DNA of 6,626 bases from Parachlamydiaceae bacterium (GCA_013817115.1 JACDDG010000134.1:1-6626); one strand, 5' to 3'; positions 1-6,229 are shown, counted from the stretch's first letter. Numbers and translations are program-made. The notes: a model not told the origin generated them from the sequence alone.

Positions 1-159
1 ATATTATAATATGGGGTCATTTTCGATCGCTTAATCGCGGGAGCTTTCTCAAAGCCAAAAATCCAAAATTTAAACGCTCTTCGGTATAAAAGGTTGGCGT
101 CTTAATAACTTTTTTACGATAATTAATTTTCAACATATTTCTAAAATAAGAGGCCAAAG
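1..159. other. left-edge region without a secure gene
   Basis: Two short open frames compete here and neither is convincing. On the plus strand a frame open at the left edge runs to a TAA at 87-89 and could be the tail of an upstream gene. On the minus strand a frame runs from ATG at 136 (or TTG at 157) to TGA at 17-19 and would give about 39-46 basic residues, without a good ribosome site before the ATG. The stretch from 90 to 147 is AT-rich and holds a possible plus-strand promoter for the GtrA-like gene. No RNA gene was recognised. Confidence 0.4.
94..123 (+). promoter_or_regulatory. possible sigma70 promoter for the GtrA-like gene
   Basis: TTGGCG (94-99) and GATAAT (118-123) are separated by 18 nt, matching 4 of 6 and 5 of 6 consensus positions. 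Transcription would start near 130, just upstream of the AAGAGG ribosome site at 148-153. This fits a gene beginning near 160. AT-rich sequence makes chance matches common. Confidence 0.3.
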
Positions 160-615
160 CTGCAATCTTTCCTCAAAAAACAACGCAATTTTTGGCTTCA
201 AGTTTATCAAAAAGCCTTAAAAAAGTCCCTTAAATGGAGTCCCGCGGCCTTATTTATAGCCGTGGGTTTTGTGGGATTTTGTTTAAACATGGTGATTCTT
301 ACAATTGCCTTATGGCAAGAAGTAAACCTTAAACTGTCCATTATACTCGGAATTACAGCATCGACCACACTTCTATTTCTTTTGGATCGTCACTTTGTGT
401 TCTCTTATGCTCGGCACAAACGCGTTACTCCTCAAATTTTCGGATTTATTCTAGCTTGTTTTATAGGCGGAGCTCTTAATTATTTTTCGACTATCGGTCT
501 GCTATCGACTTTTTCAGGCCTTCTACCTCAGATCGCAGAAATAGGAGGATTAATTATCGGAGCCATATTTAATTATTTTTTTCTAAGGTATCTTGTTTTT
601 AGAAAAGACGCTTAG
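160..615 (+). CDS. GtrA-family small membrane protein
   Basis: A small integral membrane protein of the GtrA type. Members of this family are thought to help move polyprenyl-linked sugars across the inner membrane for glycosylation of surface polysaccharide. Four hydrophobic helices are visible. Numbered from the GTG at 262, they are about residues 1-18, 25-41, 57-80 and 92-109. The two family hallmarks, an aromatic/basic motif after helix 2 (DRHFVF, 42-47) and its mirror at the end of helix 4 (NYFFLRYLVF, 104-113), are both present. Start choice: GTG 262 would remove the front of helix 1. The frame stays open back to a TAA at 142-144 with no ATG, GTG or TTG before 262. CTG at 160 has AAGAGG (148-153) six bases upstream and gives 151 aa, a normal family length. 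A conservative annotation would be 262-615. The 3' end overlaps recD tail to tail. The sugar substrate cannot be told; a partner glycosyltransferase, often adjacent, is not seen. Confidence 0.8.
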   Translation: MQSFLKKQRNFWLQVYQKALKKSLKWSPAALFIAVGFVGFCLNMVILTIALWQEVNLKLSIILGITASTTLLFLLDRHFVFSYARHKRVTPQIFGFILACFIGGALNYFSTIGLLSTFSGLLPQIAEIGGLIIGAIFNYFFLRYLVFRKDA

Positions 616-2464
616 GAATGCCGGAAAGGCGATGATTATTGCGCTGCACTGTTGCTTTCAAAATTGAATCCTCGGTCCATAACGTTAGCTTACGACGAGC
701 ACGGGTAACAGCTGTATATAAGAGCTCACGGCCAAAGCACTCTGAGCCAGAAGGCAGCAACAATAGAAGGTGATCAAACTCGCTCCCTTGGCTTTTATGC
801 ACAGAAAGGCAGTAAGCAAATTCAAAAGAAGGCAGCAGTAAAGCAGGCACCTTTTTGATTTCCCCATCCTTCCCCATAAAAATTGCGTAGTCTCCGCAAC
901 TAAAATCAAAATCTCCTAAGCCCTCCCTAAAGAGAGGCCTTACAAGGACTCCCACTTCGCCATTAAATAACTCAAGGCGATAGTCATTTTTAAGCAACAT
1001 GATGGGGGCAATATAACGAGTTCCGTCACAACCCCTAGAAGCTTCTTTAGCTAACAAAGCAGCTTTGACTTTTTGATTAATAGAGCGATTGATCTCTTCG
1101 ACTCCCAAAGTACCTTTACGCAGAGCTGAAAGCAATCTAAAACTATTAAAATGATTTAAAAGCTCTTTAGGTTGAAGCTTTTCTAAATCTTGCATTTGAT
1201 AGCATCCAAACGCATAGCTGCAAATCTCTCTAGCAATAGCCGCGTCTGTTCTAGGATTAGCTTGAATACTCAGACGTTCAATACCGGCAACACCTTGCTC
1301 GAAAAGTTCAATGACCTCTTCGTCATTACCCAGATTGATTGCTGTTGCAACATCCAGAATTCCCTTCAATTCAGCTCGTAGGCATTTATGAAGAGATGTA
1401 ACCCGAGAGGACTCACCACCACTTTGACATTTAACAAAATCTGCAAATAAACTCCCGGCTTCAACAGAAGGCAGTTGATGACCATCTCCTAATAAGATTA
1501 ATCTGGCGCCCGGTTTCATTGCCGCAAAAAGAGCTGCCATAAGACGCACATCCACCATTGAAGACTCATCAACAATAACTAAATCATGCGGAAGGAATTT
1601 TGTTTCGACTGAATTGTTTGACCCTTTGATGCCAAGTAATGCATGCAACGTTTTAGACTGAAGATTTGCCAGTTTGCCTATGCCTTCAGTAGCTCTTAGA
1701 AGACTTTTTTGCAAATTGGCTGCTGCCTTTCCGGTAGGGGCCGCCAAAGCTATTTCAAACTTTCCTTGCTGCACATCATCCAGAGCATCCCATATAGTAC
1801 AAATTAAAACCCCTGCAGTATGTGTTTTACCTGTACCCGGGCCTCCACAAATAATAGTCAAAGTGTAATTACAGGCATTCAGAATGGCTTTTGCTTGTTC
1901 AGGCAACAGCTTTTTTGAATGTTCGAGCAACTTTACTCGTTCGTTCATTTTTGGCTTATCAAAGGTGATACGAGGGGTTTTGGAAATAAATTGTTTATAG
2001 TGAAGAAGAAGGACAGTTTCATAAAACCAATAACGCTGGAAATAGAATCGGTTCTGCATGAAACACAAAGGTGTTTGCACTGCATGAATATCATTCACAT
2101 CTTCTCGAACTTTCGTCAGTAATCTGGTCGGAATTTGACTTGCGCCTTTTGCGATCATAGCTGGCACTTGATTCAAAAGAGCTTGCGCTCCTTCTTCTTG
2201 CAGTAGTCCTTGTTCAGAGAATCGATTTTCGTTCCAAGTAGAAAGTGGATCTGGTAATACTAAATCTTCATCAACTTCAACACAAAGGTGACCGCTACGT
2301 GCAGATAAGGAAAGGTGACAAATTAACGCTGCAGCGGATTCAAGAGAGGCTGAATTTTCGTCGTAACCTAAAAGCATCTTTGCAAGGCTTAAGTCAATAA
2401 ATGAAATATGGCCGCTTTCTGCTAAAGATTCAAGTAGATCCCAGGTTTTAGGAGGTTTAACCAT
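599..2464 (-). CDS. recD: RecD-like exodeoxyribonuclease V alpha subunit (superfamily 1 helicase)
   Basis: A 5'-3' DNA helicase of the RecD type. In RecBCD it is the fast motor subunit that unwinds double-strand ends for recombinational repair and degradation of linear DNA. The 621-residue chain is complete and matches RecD (about 600 aa) better than the longer RecD2 (over 700 aa). The N-terminal domain (about 1-165) carries typical RecD sequence, including RFYFQRYWFYE (139-149). The motor follows: Walker A GGPGTGKT (207-214), motif Ia AAPTGKAAA (241-249), Walker B VDESS (298-302), motif III GDGHQLPSVEAGSLF (326-340), the motif IV region with R363, motif V around FNGEVG (500-505), and the second core domain with SVHKSQGSEF (554-563) and motif VI YTAVTRAR (583-590). 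All catalytic residues expected for ATP hydrolysis are present. ATG 2464 is the natural start, but no Shine-Dalgarno sequence precedes it. recB and recC are not in this window, so membership of a RecBCD complex is inferred from family only. The gene converges on the GtrA-like gene. Confidence 0.95.
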   Translation of the reverse strand: MVKPPKTWDLLESLAESGHISFIDLSLAKMLLGYDENSASLESAAALICHLSLSARSGHLCVEVDEDLVLPDPLSTWNENRFSEQGLLQEEGAQALLNQVPAMIAKGASQIPTRLLTKVREDVNDIHAVQTPLCFMQNRFYFQRYWFYETVLLLHYKQFISKTPRITFDKPKMNERVKLLEHSKKLLPEQAKAILNACNYTLTIICGGPGTGKTHTAGVLICTIWDALDDVQQGKFEIALAAPTGKAAANLQKSLLRATEGIGKLANLQSKTLHALLGIKGSNNSVETKFLPHDLVIVDESSMVDVRLMAALFAAMKPGARLILLGDGHQLPSVEAGSLFADFVKCQSGGESSRVTSLHKCLRAELKGILDVATAINLGNDEEVIELFEQGVAGIERLSIQANPRTDAAIAREICSYAFGCYQMQDLEKLQPKELLNHFNSFRLLSALRKGTLGVEEINRSINQKVKAALLAKEASRGCDGTRYIAPIMLLKNDYRLELFNGEVGVLVRPLFREGLGDFDFSCGDYAIFMGKDGEIKKVPALLLPSFEFAYCLSVHKSQGSEFDHLLLLLPSGSECFGRELLYTAVTRARRKLTLWTEDSILKATVQRNNHRLSGIPKRLF

Positions 2465-2541
2465 ATGAAAAAATTAGGAGGTGAGGCGATTAATTAATTG
2501 GTGCACTGGGGGCTAAGGGCATAGGTTATGAACTAAGAGAA

Positions 2542-2550
2542 AGTATAGCA
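2542..2550 (-). promoter_or_regulatory. extended -10 element for recD
   Basis: On the minus strand the sequence is TGCTATACT, an extended -10 (TGn plus TATACT, 5 of 6 match). No good -35 lies 16-18 nt upstream, which is tolerated by extended -10 promoters. Transcription would start near 2535, giving a leader of about 70 nt before the ATG at 2464. Confidence 0.45.
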
Positions 2551-2612
2551 GTTTGGTGTCGTTTCGGATAGAAAAAAGCGTTGAAAGATTTATTAGAACA
2601 AATAAAATCAGC

Positions 2613-2632
2613 AACTTATGTCGACACAAGTT
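2613..2632. repeat. 20-bp near-perfect palindrome
   Basis: AACTTATGTCGACACAAGTT is symmetric about its GTCGAC centre, with only one mismatched base pair (positions 6 and 15). It lies between the recD promoter and the CGCAGAG repeat. It could be an operator for a dimeric regulator, a small transcript hairpin, or the edge of a degenerate mobile repeat. Nothing in the window identifies a binding protein. Confidence 0.5.
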
Positions 2633-2648
2633 CATCGACGCATTTTTA

Positions 2649-2690
2649 ACGCAGAGACGCGGAAGGCGCAGAAACGCAGAGAAAGCAAGG
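2649..2690. repeat. degenerate CGCAGAG short-period repeat
   Basis: Four clear units begin at 2649 (ACGCAGAG), 2657 (ACGCGGAAG), 2666 (GCGCAGAA) and 2674 (ACGCAGAG). A decayed fifth begins at 2682 (AAAGCAAGG). The step is 8-9 bp. The tract is markedly more GC-rich than its flanks. From memory, strings of this type recur in intergenic DNA of many unrelated environmental bacteria. That was not checked here. Confidence 0.75.
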
Positions 2691-2757
2691 AGGAAAACAG
2701 AAAGTATATGAATAAAAGAGGGGATACAAATTTTACTATTGAGAGTGCATAACAATC

Positions 2758-2846
2758 ATCCCTTTCATCTATCCCATTATCCTAACAAACATCCTATCCT
2801 GCTTATCTCCACTATCTTAATATTAAAATTAATCCTGCCCATCCTG
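2758..2846. repeat. degenerate ATCCTG repeat with 9-bp phasing
   Basis: ATC, ATCC or ATCCTG cores begin at 2758, 2767, 2771, 2779, 2791, 2796, 2805, 2814, 2832 and 2841. The run 2796, 2805, 2814, 2832 and 2841 keeps an exact 9-bp register, with one unrecognisable unit at 2823. The left part shows interruptions in phase. On the opposite strand the core reads CAGGAT. The regular step with heavy point divergence suggests an old tandem array. Confidence 0.7.
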
Positions 2847-2976
2847 ACAACCTTCCAGAAACCACTACAATTCATTACGCCAATATTTAATTATACTTTC
2901 AGCAAAAAATCATCACAAAATATAATGTATAAAATAAATATTAAAACTAATACAATTAAAAAAACTAACTTCTATA

Positions 2977-3006
2977 TTGACAAAAAAAAGAAAGTAATGC
3001 GATAAT
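2977..3006 (+). promoter_or_regulatory. strong sigma70-type promoter for the 613-aa gene
   Basis: TTGACA (2977-2982, perfect -35) and GATAAT (3001-3006, 5 of 6) are 18 nt apart, with TGC immediately before the -10 adding an extended -10 element. The upstream 100 bp is very AT-rich, as in UP elements. Transcription would start near 3013, leaving a leader of about 36 nt that carries TAAGG at 3036-3040. This is the best promoter in the window and implies robust, independent expression of the downstream gene. Confidence 0.75.
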
Positions 3007-3048
3007 CATGTTTAAACACTGGATAAATTTAAAAATAAGGTCTCTTAC

Positions 3049-4890
3049 ATGAATAAAACTACTATTTTATCATCTGATCATTCGCCGGTGAATTGGTTAT
3101 TAAATCATTTTAATAATTGGACTAAAGGTGAAAATGTCAATAAATCTGCATTAGCGACGAGAGCCATTGCTCTTTTAGCAGGGAGTGCATTTGCTCTCTT
3201 ATCTGCAACTTACCAGACTATTGCTTTTGCTGTAAAAGCTCCGGGCACACTTCTAAAATATGCAGTTATTATCCCCATTAAAGTTCATGGAGAATGGTGG
3301 ACTCTAGGTGGATATGTTTTCTCAAATAAAACCTTTGAACTTACCGAAATGTTAAAGCACGTTTATAAAACAGCTGCATTTGCTTTTGATATTGTTCTTT
3401 TTCCTACTGTGGGATTAATCTCACCTATTGCTAATATTAAAATGCACGAAATATTCAAACTGGTCATTATCGACAGAGGCAATAATGAGGCAAAGGGTAT
3501 GCAAAAAAGCCTCATAAGAGGTCCTAGACACCTTCCACGCTCAATCTTGAATAATTCTAATTTAGTAAAAAAAGAAATTGAAAACAAAAAAGTTAAAATC
3601 TACCCTTCTAATAAAAATTCTGATTTAAATAATAATCTAGGTTCTTCTGTACTTTATCAAAAAGAACTAGCAAGCAAATTAGCCCTAAGGAAAGCAAAAG
3701 AGGCAGAAGAAATAAAACTAGAGCAGGAAGCAATAATTCAACATAATAAAAAAGAAATTGAGCCAGAAAAGCCGGAAAAGGATGGCCAAGAGAATGTCAT
3801 TATCAAGCAATTTCCTGTTTTAGAAGATGTTTTAGAAGTTCAACTTCCTATGGAAGGATTTGTAAATATTAATGGACAATTATACGATTATGATCCAGCT
3901 GTAAATCCATTTGCAAATGTTGCAATTAATGTAATGCCTCCTGAAGCTAACCAGCTTGCTGTTATAGAGAATTTGGTTGAGATTAATGGTGAACTATTTA
4001 ATTATGACCCATCTCTAAATCCATTTGCAAGTGGTGTTAATTTAAACGAAATTAAGCTTGATCAAGTTGCTATTAAAATTATTTCTTCAAAAAGAGCATT
4101 ACCCATACCTAAGCCAATTATAACTTCAAGCGAATCCAATAAGAAAATCATCCCCATGTTTCTACCTTCAAAAGGTTTGTTTGGAACCGAGAATCTTGTA
4201 GAACAATTTTCAAAGGATCCTTCATCAGTAAAAGATTCAGTAGAAGTTAAAAACTCTTTACCAATCTTAGATGTTTTTGTAGACAAACTTGTAAAGGAAA
4301 GTTTTGCAGAAAATGTTTCCGAAATTGAAATTCCTCTACTAGAAACAGATCATTCTGAGTTGGTAGAGAAAACTTTCAGCCCAATTCTTGAAAACAAAGG
4401 ATTACCAAAACTTCTGTTCTCAACAGACGACTTAAAACATAAAGCAAAAATTTTAACTAACCAAAAATTTTCGAGTAAATCTTCTCTTGTTTCTTTTAAG
4501 GAAGAGGAAGATCCCGATAATTTTCTTAAAGCTTCTATGGCCGCGAGAAGAAAAGCTTTTGCTCCAGAAGATGAAATCATTAGTGTTAAATCCGCTGTTA
4601 CAAAAGTAGATTCACCTGTTAAACACGAACCCCCTGTGGTAGAAGTAGAAGGCAAAAAGCCTAAAAAAATTGAGCCTCCAATAATTCGTCCGGCATTTAA
4701 TTTTTGCGGAAACGATTTCTTAGTGAAAAAAAATAGTCTTGCAAATGTCAAAGAGCTAGAGCTTAAAGTAATTGTTGAAGAGCCTCTGGTAGTAGTTAAT
4801 CAATGGGACTCGGTTGTAAGCTCCTTCCAAGATAAAGCAAAAGATTCCAATCTTATCGCTTCAGACGAATGTGACTGGGAAGATGATTAG
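3049..4890 (+). CDS. large candidate effector with hydrophobic N-terminus, NPF repeats and acidic DWEDD tail
   Basis: Family not recognised; 613 aa. ATG 3049 is preceded by TAAGG eight bases upstream. The first 30 residues are polar (Asn, Ser, Thr). Hydrophobic segments follow at about 37-63, 70-78 and 108-130, which could be membrane-inserted, loosely like chlamydial inclusion-membrane proteins. A highly charged, probably helical stretch covers about 202-245. Residues 271-290 and 309-328 are a direct duplication (12 of 20 identical), each containing ING, YDP and NPFA; NPF is the tripeptide bound by eukaryotic EH domains. Residues 492-509 (FLKASMAARRKAFAPEDE) form an amphipathic basic helix with an acidic end. 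KKPKK (536-540) precedes a Pro-rich stretch. The last eight residues, DECDWEDD, are acidic with one Trp. No enzymatic motif is seen. It has its own promoter and is followed by a large hairpin. I infer a secreted or membrane-anchored host-interaction protein; secretion and host targets are unproven. Confidence 0.85.
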   Translation: MNKTTILSSDHSPVNWLLNHFNNWTKGENVNKSALATRAIALLAGSAFALLSATYQTIAFAVKAPGTLLKYAVIIPIKVHGEWWTLGGYVFSNKTFELTEMLKHVYKTAAFAFDIVLFPTVGLISPIANIKMHEIFKLVIIDRGNNEAKGMQKSLIRGPRHLPRSILNNSNLVKKEIENKKVKIYPSNKNSDLNNNLGSSVLYQKELASKLALRKAKEAEEIKLEQEAIIQHNKKEIEPEKPEKDGQENVIIKQFPVLEDVLEVQLPMEGFVNINGQLYDYDPAVNPFANVAINVMPPEANQLAVIENLVEINGELFNYDPSLNPFASGVNLNEIKLDQVAIKIISSKRALPIPKPIITSSESNKKIIPMFLPSKGLFGTENLVEQFSKDPSSVKDSVEVKNSLPILDVFVDKLVKESFAENVSEIEIPLLETDHSELVEKTFSPILENKGLPKLLFSTDDLKHKAKILTNQKFSSKSSLVSFKEEEDPDNFLKASMAARRKAFAPEDEIISVKSAVTKVDSPVKHEPPVVEVEGKKPKKIEPPIIRPAFNFCGNDFLVKKNSLANVKELELKVIVEEPLVVVNQWDSVVSSFQDKAKDSNLIASDECDWEDD

Positions 4891-4935
4891 AAAAATTTGT
4901 AATTAATTATCCTGATAGGGTTCCCTTAAGAAATA

Positions 4936-5041
4936 TATAGTAATAGAGTATTAAATGCACCGCCGTAAGTGATTAGCCCTTAGCTCCATCGTTGGGGCCT
5001 AGCCACTTAGGTTGGTGCATTTAATACTCTATTTGTCTATA
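4936..5041. repeat. long inverted repeat (hairpin), possible miniature mobile element
   Basis: 4942-4961 pairs perfectly with 5014-5033 (20 bp, AATAGAGTATTAAATGCACC and its complement). TATAG at 4936-4940 pairs with CTATA at 5037-5041 outside it, across a small asymmetric loop. Inside, TAAGTG (4966-4971) pairs with CACTTA (5004-5009), and further short pairings (TAG/CTA, CCC/GGG) continue to a terminal loop near 4981-4993. The whole forms one nearly continuous stem. There is no T-run typical of an intrinsic terminator, though it could still block transcription from the gene ending at 4890. Its size, perfect arms and lack of coding capacity resemble a MITE or REP-like palindrome. No clear target-site duplication is visible. 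Confidence 0.8.
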
Positions 5042-5043
5042 AT
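5038..5043 (+). promoter_or_regulatory. -10 box for the ankyrin-like gene
   Basis: A perfect TATAAT sits at 5038-5043, about 53 bp before the ATG at 5096. No good -35 is seen at the right distance; the -35 region falls in the right arm of the large hairpin (around 5012-5021). Four bases of the -10 are also in the outermost paired segment, so cruciform or hairpin formation would affect this promoter. Confidence 0.5.
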
Positions 5044-5095
5044 GTGGTTAGAAAATTAGATCGACCTTAAAATTAAACAAAAAAGGATTTTTTCG

Positions 5096-6229
5096 ATGAT
5101 TAAAAATACTTCGGACTATTGTGGAAGCTCATTTAGTATTTTTGAGAATGAGCAGACTAATGAATTGGAATCGAAAAAAAATTCCTTTTGTGACCCAATG
5201 TACATTGCGACTCTCAACAATGATTTGCTAGACAATGCGCTAAATCGTACGTTAATTGAAAACAACCTTGAGGATGCAAAACTTTTAATTACAGGCGGAG
5301 CTTGCTTACAAAATGTTGAAACCAAGACATTTATTACAATTTACAAATCAAATTATCAACTATACCGTTGGATGATTAATCAACTCCGTACAAATTTGTC
5401 TCAAACTCCTTATTCAAACAAATTTAATTTGCTACATGAGCTTTTAACAGCACGTGACAGTTTTCCTCCCATAAAGAATCATGCTCAATGGCTTGAGGAT
5501 TTAGAAGAGCTAGTTCGATTAGGATTTTCTCCTACTCAAAAAAGAGAAGAAACATCCGACACGCCGTTAGACATTGCCTTTGAGAGAAAACATAAGGATG
5601 CTTGTAAACTTTTTGTAAAATTATTAGGTACAGATCCGAAAAATTCAGATTTACATAATGCAATTTTAGATGAACAGATCGAAAAAATTAACGAAATCAT
5701 CAAAAGCCATCCTTTGAAATTATATGTGAAAAATTATAACAGGCAAACTCCTTTTGATTTTCTAATTGAACAAAATAAACTCAATTTGCTTCCAATATTT
5801 GCCCAATATTGCCATTATAGCTCGCCCCACTTTCCTGATAAAAAAACGCATTTACCTTCAAAAATTATTCGGAAACCTATTTTGCGCGCACTCAAAAATC
5901 GTCACTACGAAATGGCAAAATTTTTATGGGATATGGGGTTAGAGTGTGTAGATTTAAATGAATTTAACATAAAATATAATTTTAATAATAAAGACAAAAA
6001 AACATTTAAACAATTAAAATCTATTTGTGAAACTGAACCGCAAATTAACCGAATAATTGCAGCTTGTGAGTCAGATGACTTACAAACCTTCATTAAGATT
6101 TTTGAAATTCAACCGTGGTTAACTCATGTAGTAATCAATGAAAGATCTTGCTTTGGGATTGCTATGAGCCACTCATCTGATAAAATTATTGATTTTCTTT
6201 TCAAGAAAGGTTTTTCCTTAGCTAAGTAA
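5096..6229 (+). CDS. divergent ankyrin-repeat-like protein
   Basis: A soluble 377-residue protein without signal peptide or membrane segment. It looks like a helical repeat protein with poorly conserved ankyrin units. Repeat-like helix pairs are visible at about 48-76, 111-146, 153-182, 185-214, 216-240, 256-286, 315-345 and 349-377. The best match to ankyrin consensus is DTPLDIAFERKHKDACKLFV (155-174); TPFDFLIEQNKLNLLPIF (218-235) and the final DKIIDFLFKKGFSLAK (362-377) also fit. Ankyrin repeats mediate protein-protein binding and, in amoeba-associated bacteria, are frequent in secreted effectors. No catalytic domain (F-box, U-box, kinase, protease) is recognised. ATG 5096 has AAGGA (5083-5087) eight bases upstream, and an in-frame alternative is unnecessary. 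It lies in the same direction as the 613-aa gene but is separated from it by a 205-bp gap containing a large hairpin and its own -10, so it is probably monocistronic. The partner or target cannot be deduced. Confidence 0.85.
   Translation: MIKNTSDYCGSSFSIFENEQTNELESKKNSFCDPMYIATLNNDLLDNALNRTLIENNLEDAKLLITGGACLQNVETKTFITIYKSNYQLYRWMINQLRTNLSQTPYSNKFNLLHELLTARDSFPPIKNHAQWLEDLEELVRLGFSPTQKREETSDTPLDIAFERKHKDACKLFVKLLGTDPKNSDLHNAILDEQIEKINEIIKSHPLKLYVKNYNRQTPFDFLIEQNKLNLLPIFAQYCHYSSPHFPDKKTHLPSKIIRKPILRALKNRHYEMAKFLWDMGLECVDLNEFNIKYNFNNKDKKTFKQLKSICETEPQINRIIAACESDDLQTFIKIFEIQPWLTHVVINERSCFGIAMSHSSDKIIDFLFKKGFSLAK

Larger units (their letters stand above)
2465..3048. other. 584-bp intergenic region with promoters and repeats
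   Basis: No credible gene is present. From left to right it holds the recD leader, an extended -10 for recD, a near-palindrome (2613-2632), a CGCAGAG-type repeat (2649-2690), an ATCCTG-type repeat (2758-2846), about 100 bp of very AT-rich DNA (about 2880-2976) that could act as an upstream promoter element, and a strong promoter for the gene at 3049. Reading frames of 80-88 codons that cross the repeats are low complexity and unsupported. Confidence 0.7.

Noticed and set aside
17..157. Short minus-strand frame of about 39-46 codons at the left edge
   Set aside because: It is very short, has no good ribosome site at its ATG, and competes with a plus-strand frame; it cannot be decided without sequence to the left.
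2476..2484. Perfect AGGAGGTGA ribosome-site string on the plus strand
   Set aside because: No start codon with a meaningful frame follows within normal spacing; nearby frames stop within a few codons.
2513..2755. 80-codon minus-strand frame
   Set aside because: It spans the recD promoter and reads through the CGCAGAG repeat; the composition is repeat-driven and hydrophobic by chance.
2649..2846. CRISPR array
   Set aside because: The units are 8-9 bp and degenerate, with no 20-40 bp identical repeats and spacers, and no cas genes are nearby.
2739..3005. 88-codon plus-strand frame in the intergenic region
   Set aside because: It translates the ATCCTG repeat and then Lys/Ile/Asn-rich AT sequence, has no ribosome site, and runs across the strong promoter of the next gene.
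4350..4751. 133-codon minus-strand frame inside the 613-aa gene
   Set aside because: It is antisense to a gene with a strong promoter, ribosome site and coherent protein features; no start signal supports it.
4942..5033. Long hairpin as an ordinary intrinsic terminator
   Set aside because: There is no T-run after the stem, and the 92-bp size with AT-rich perfect arms is unlike a typical terminator, although some termination effect remains possible.
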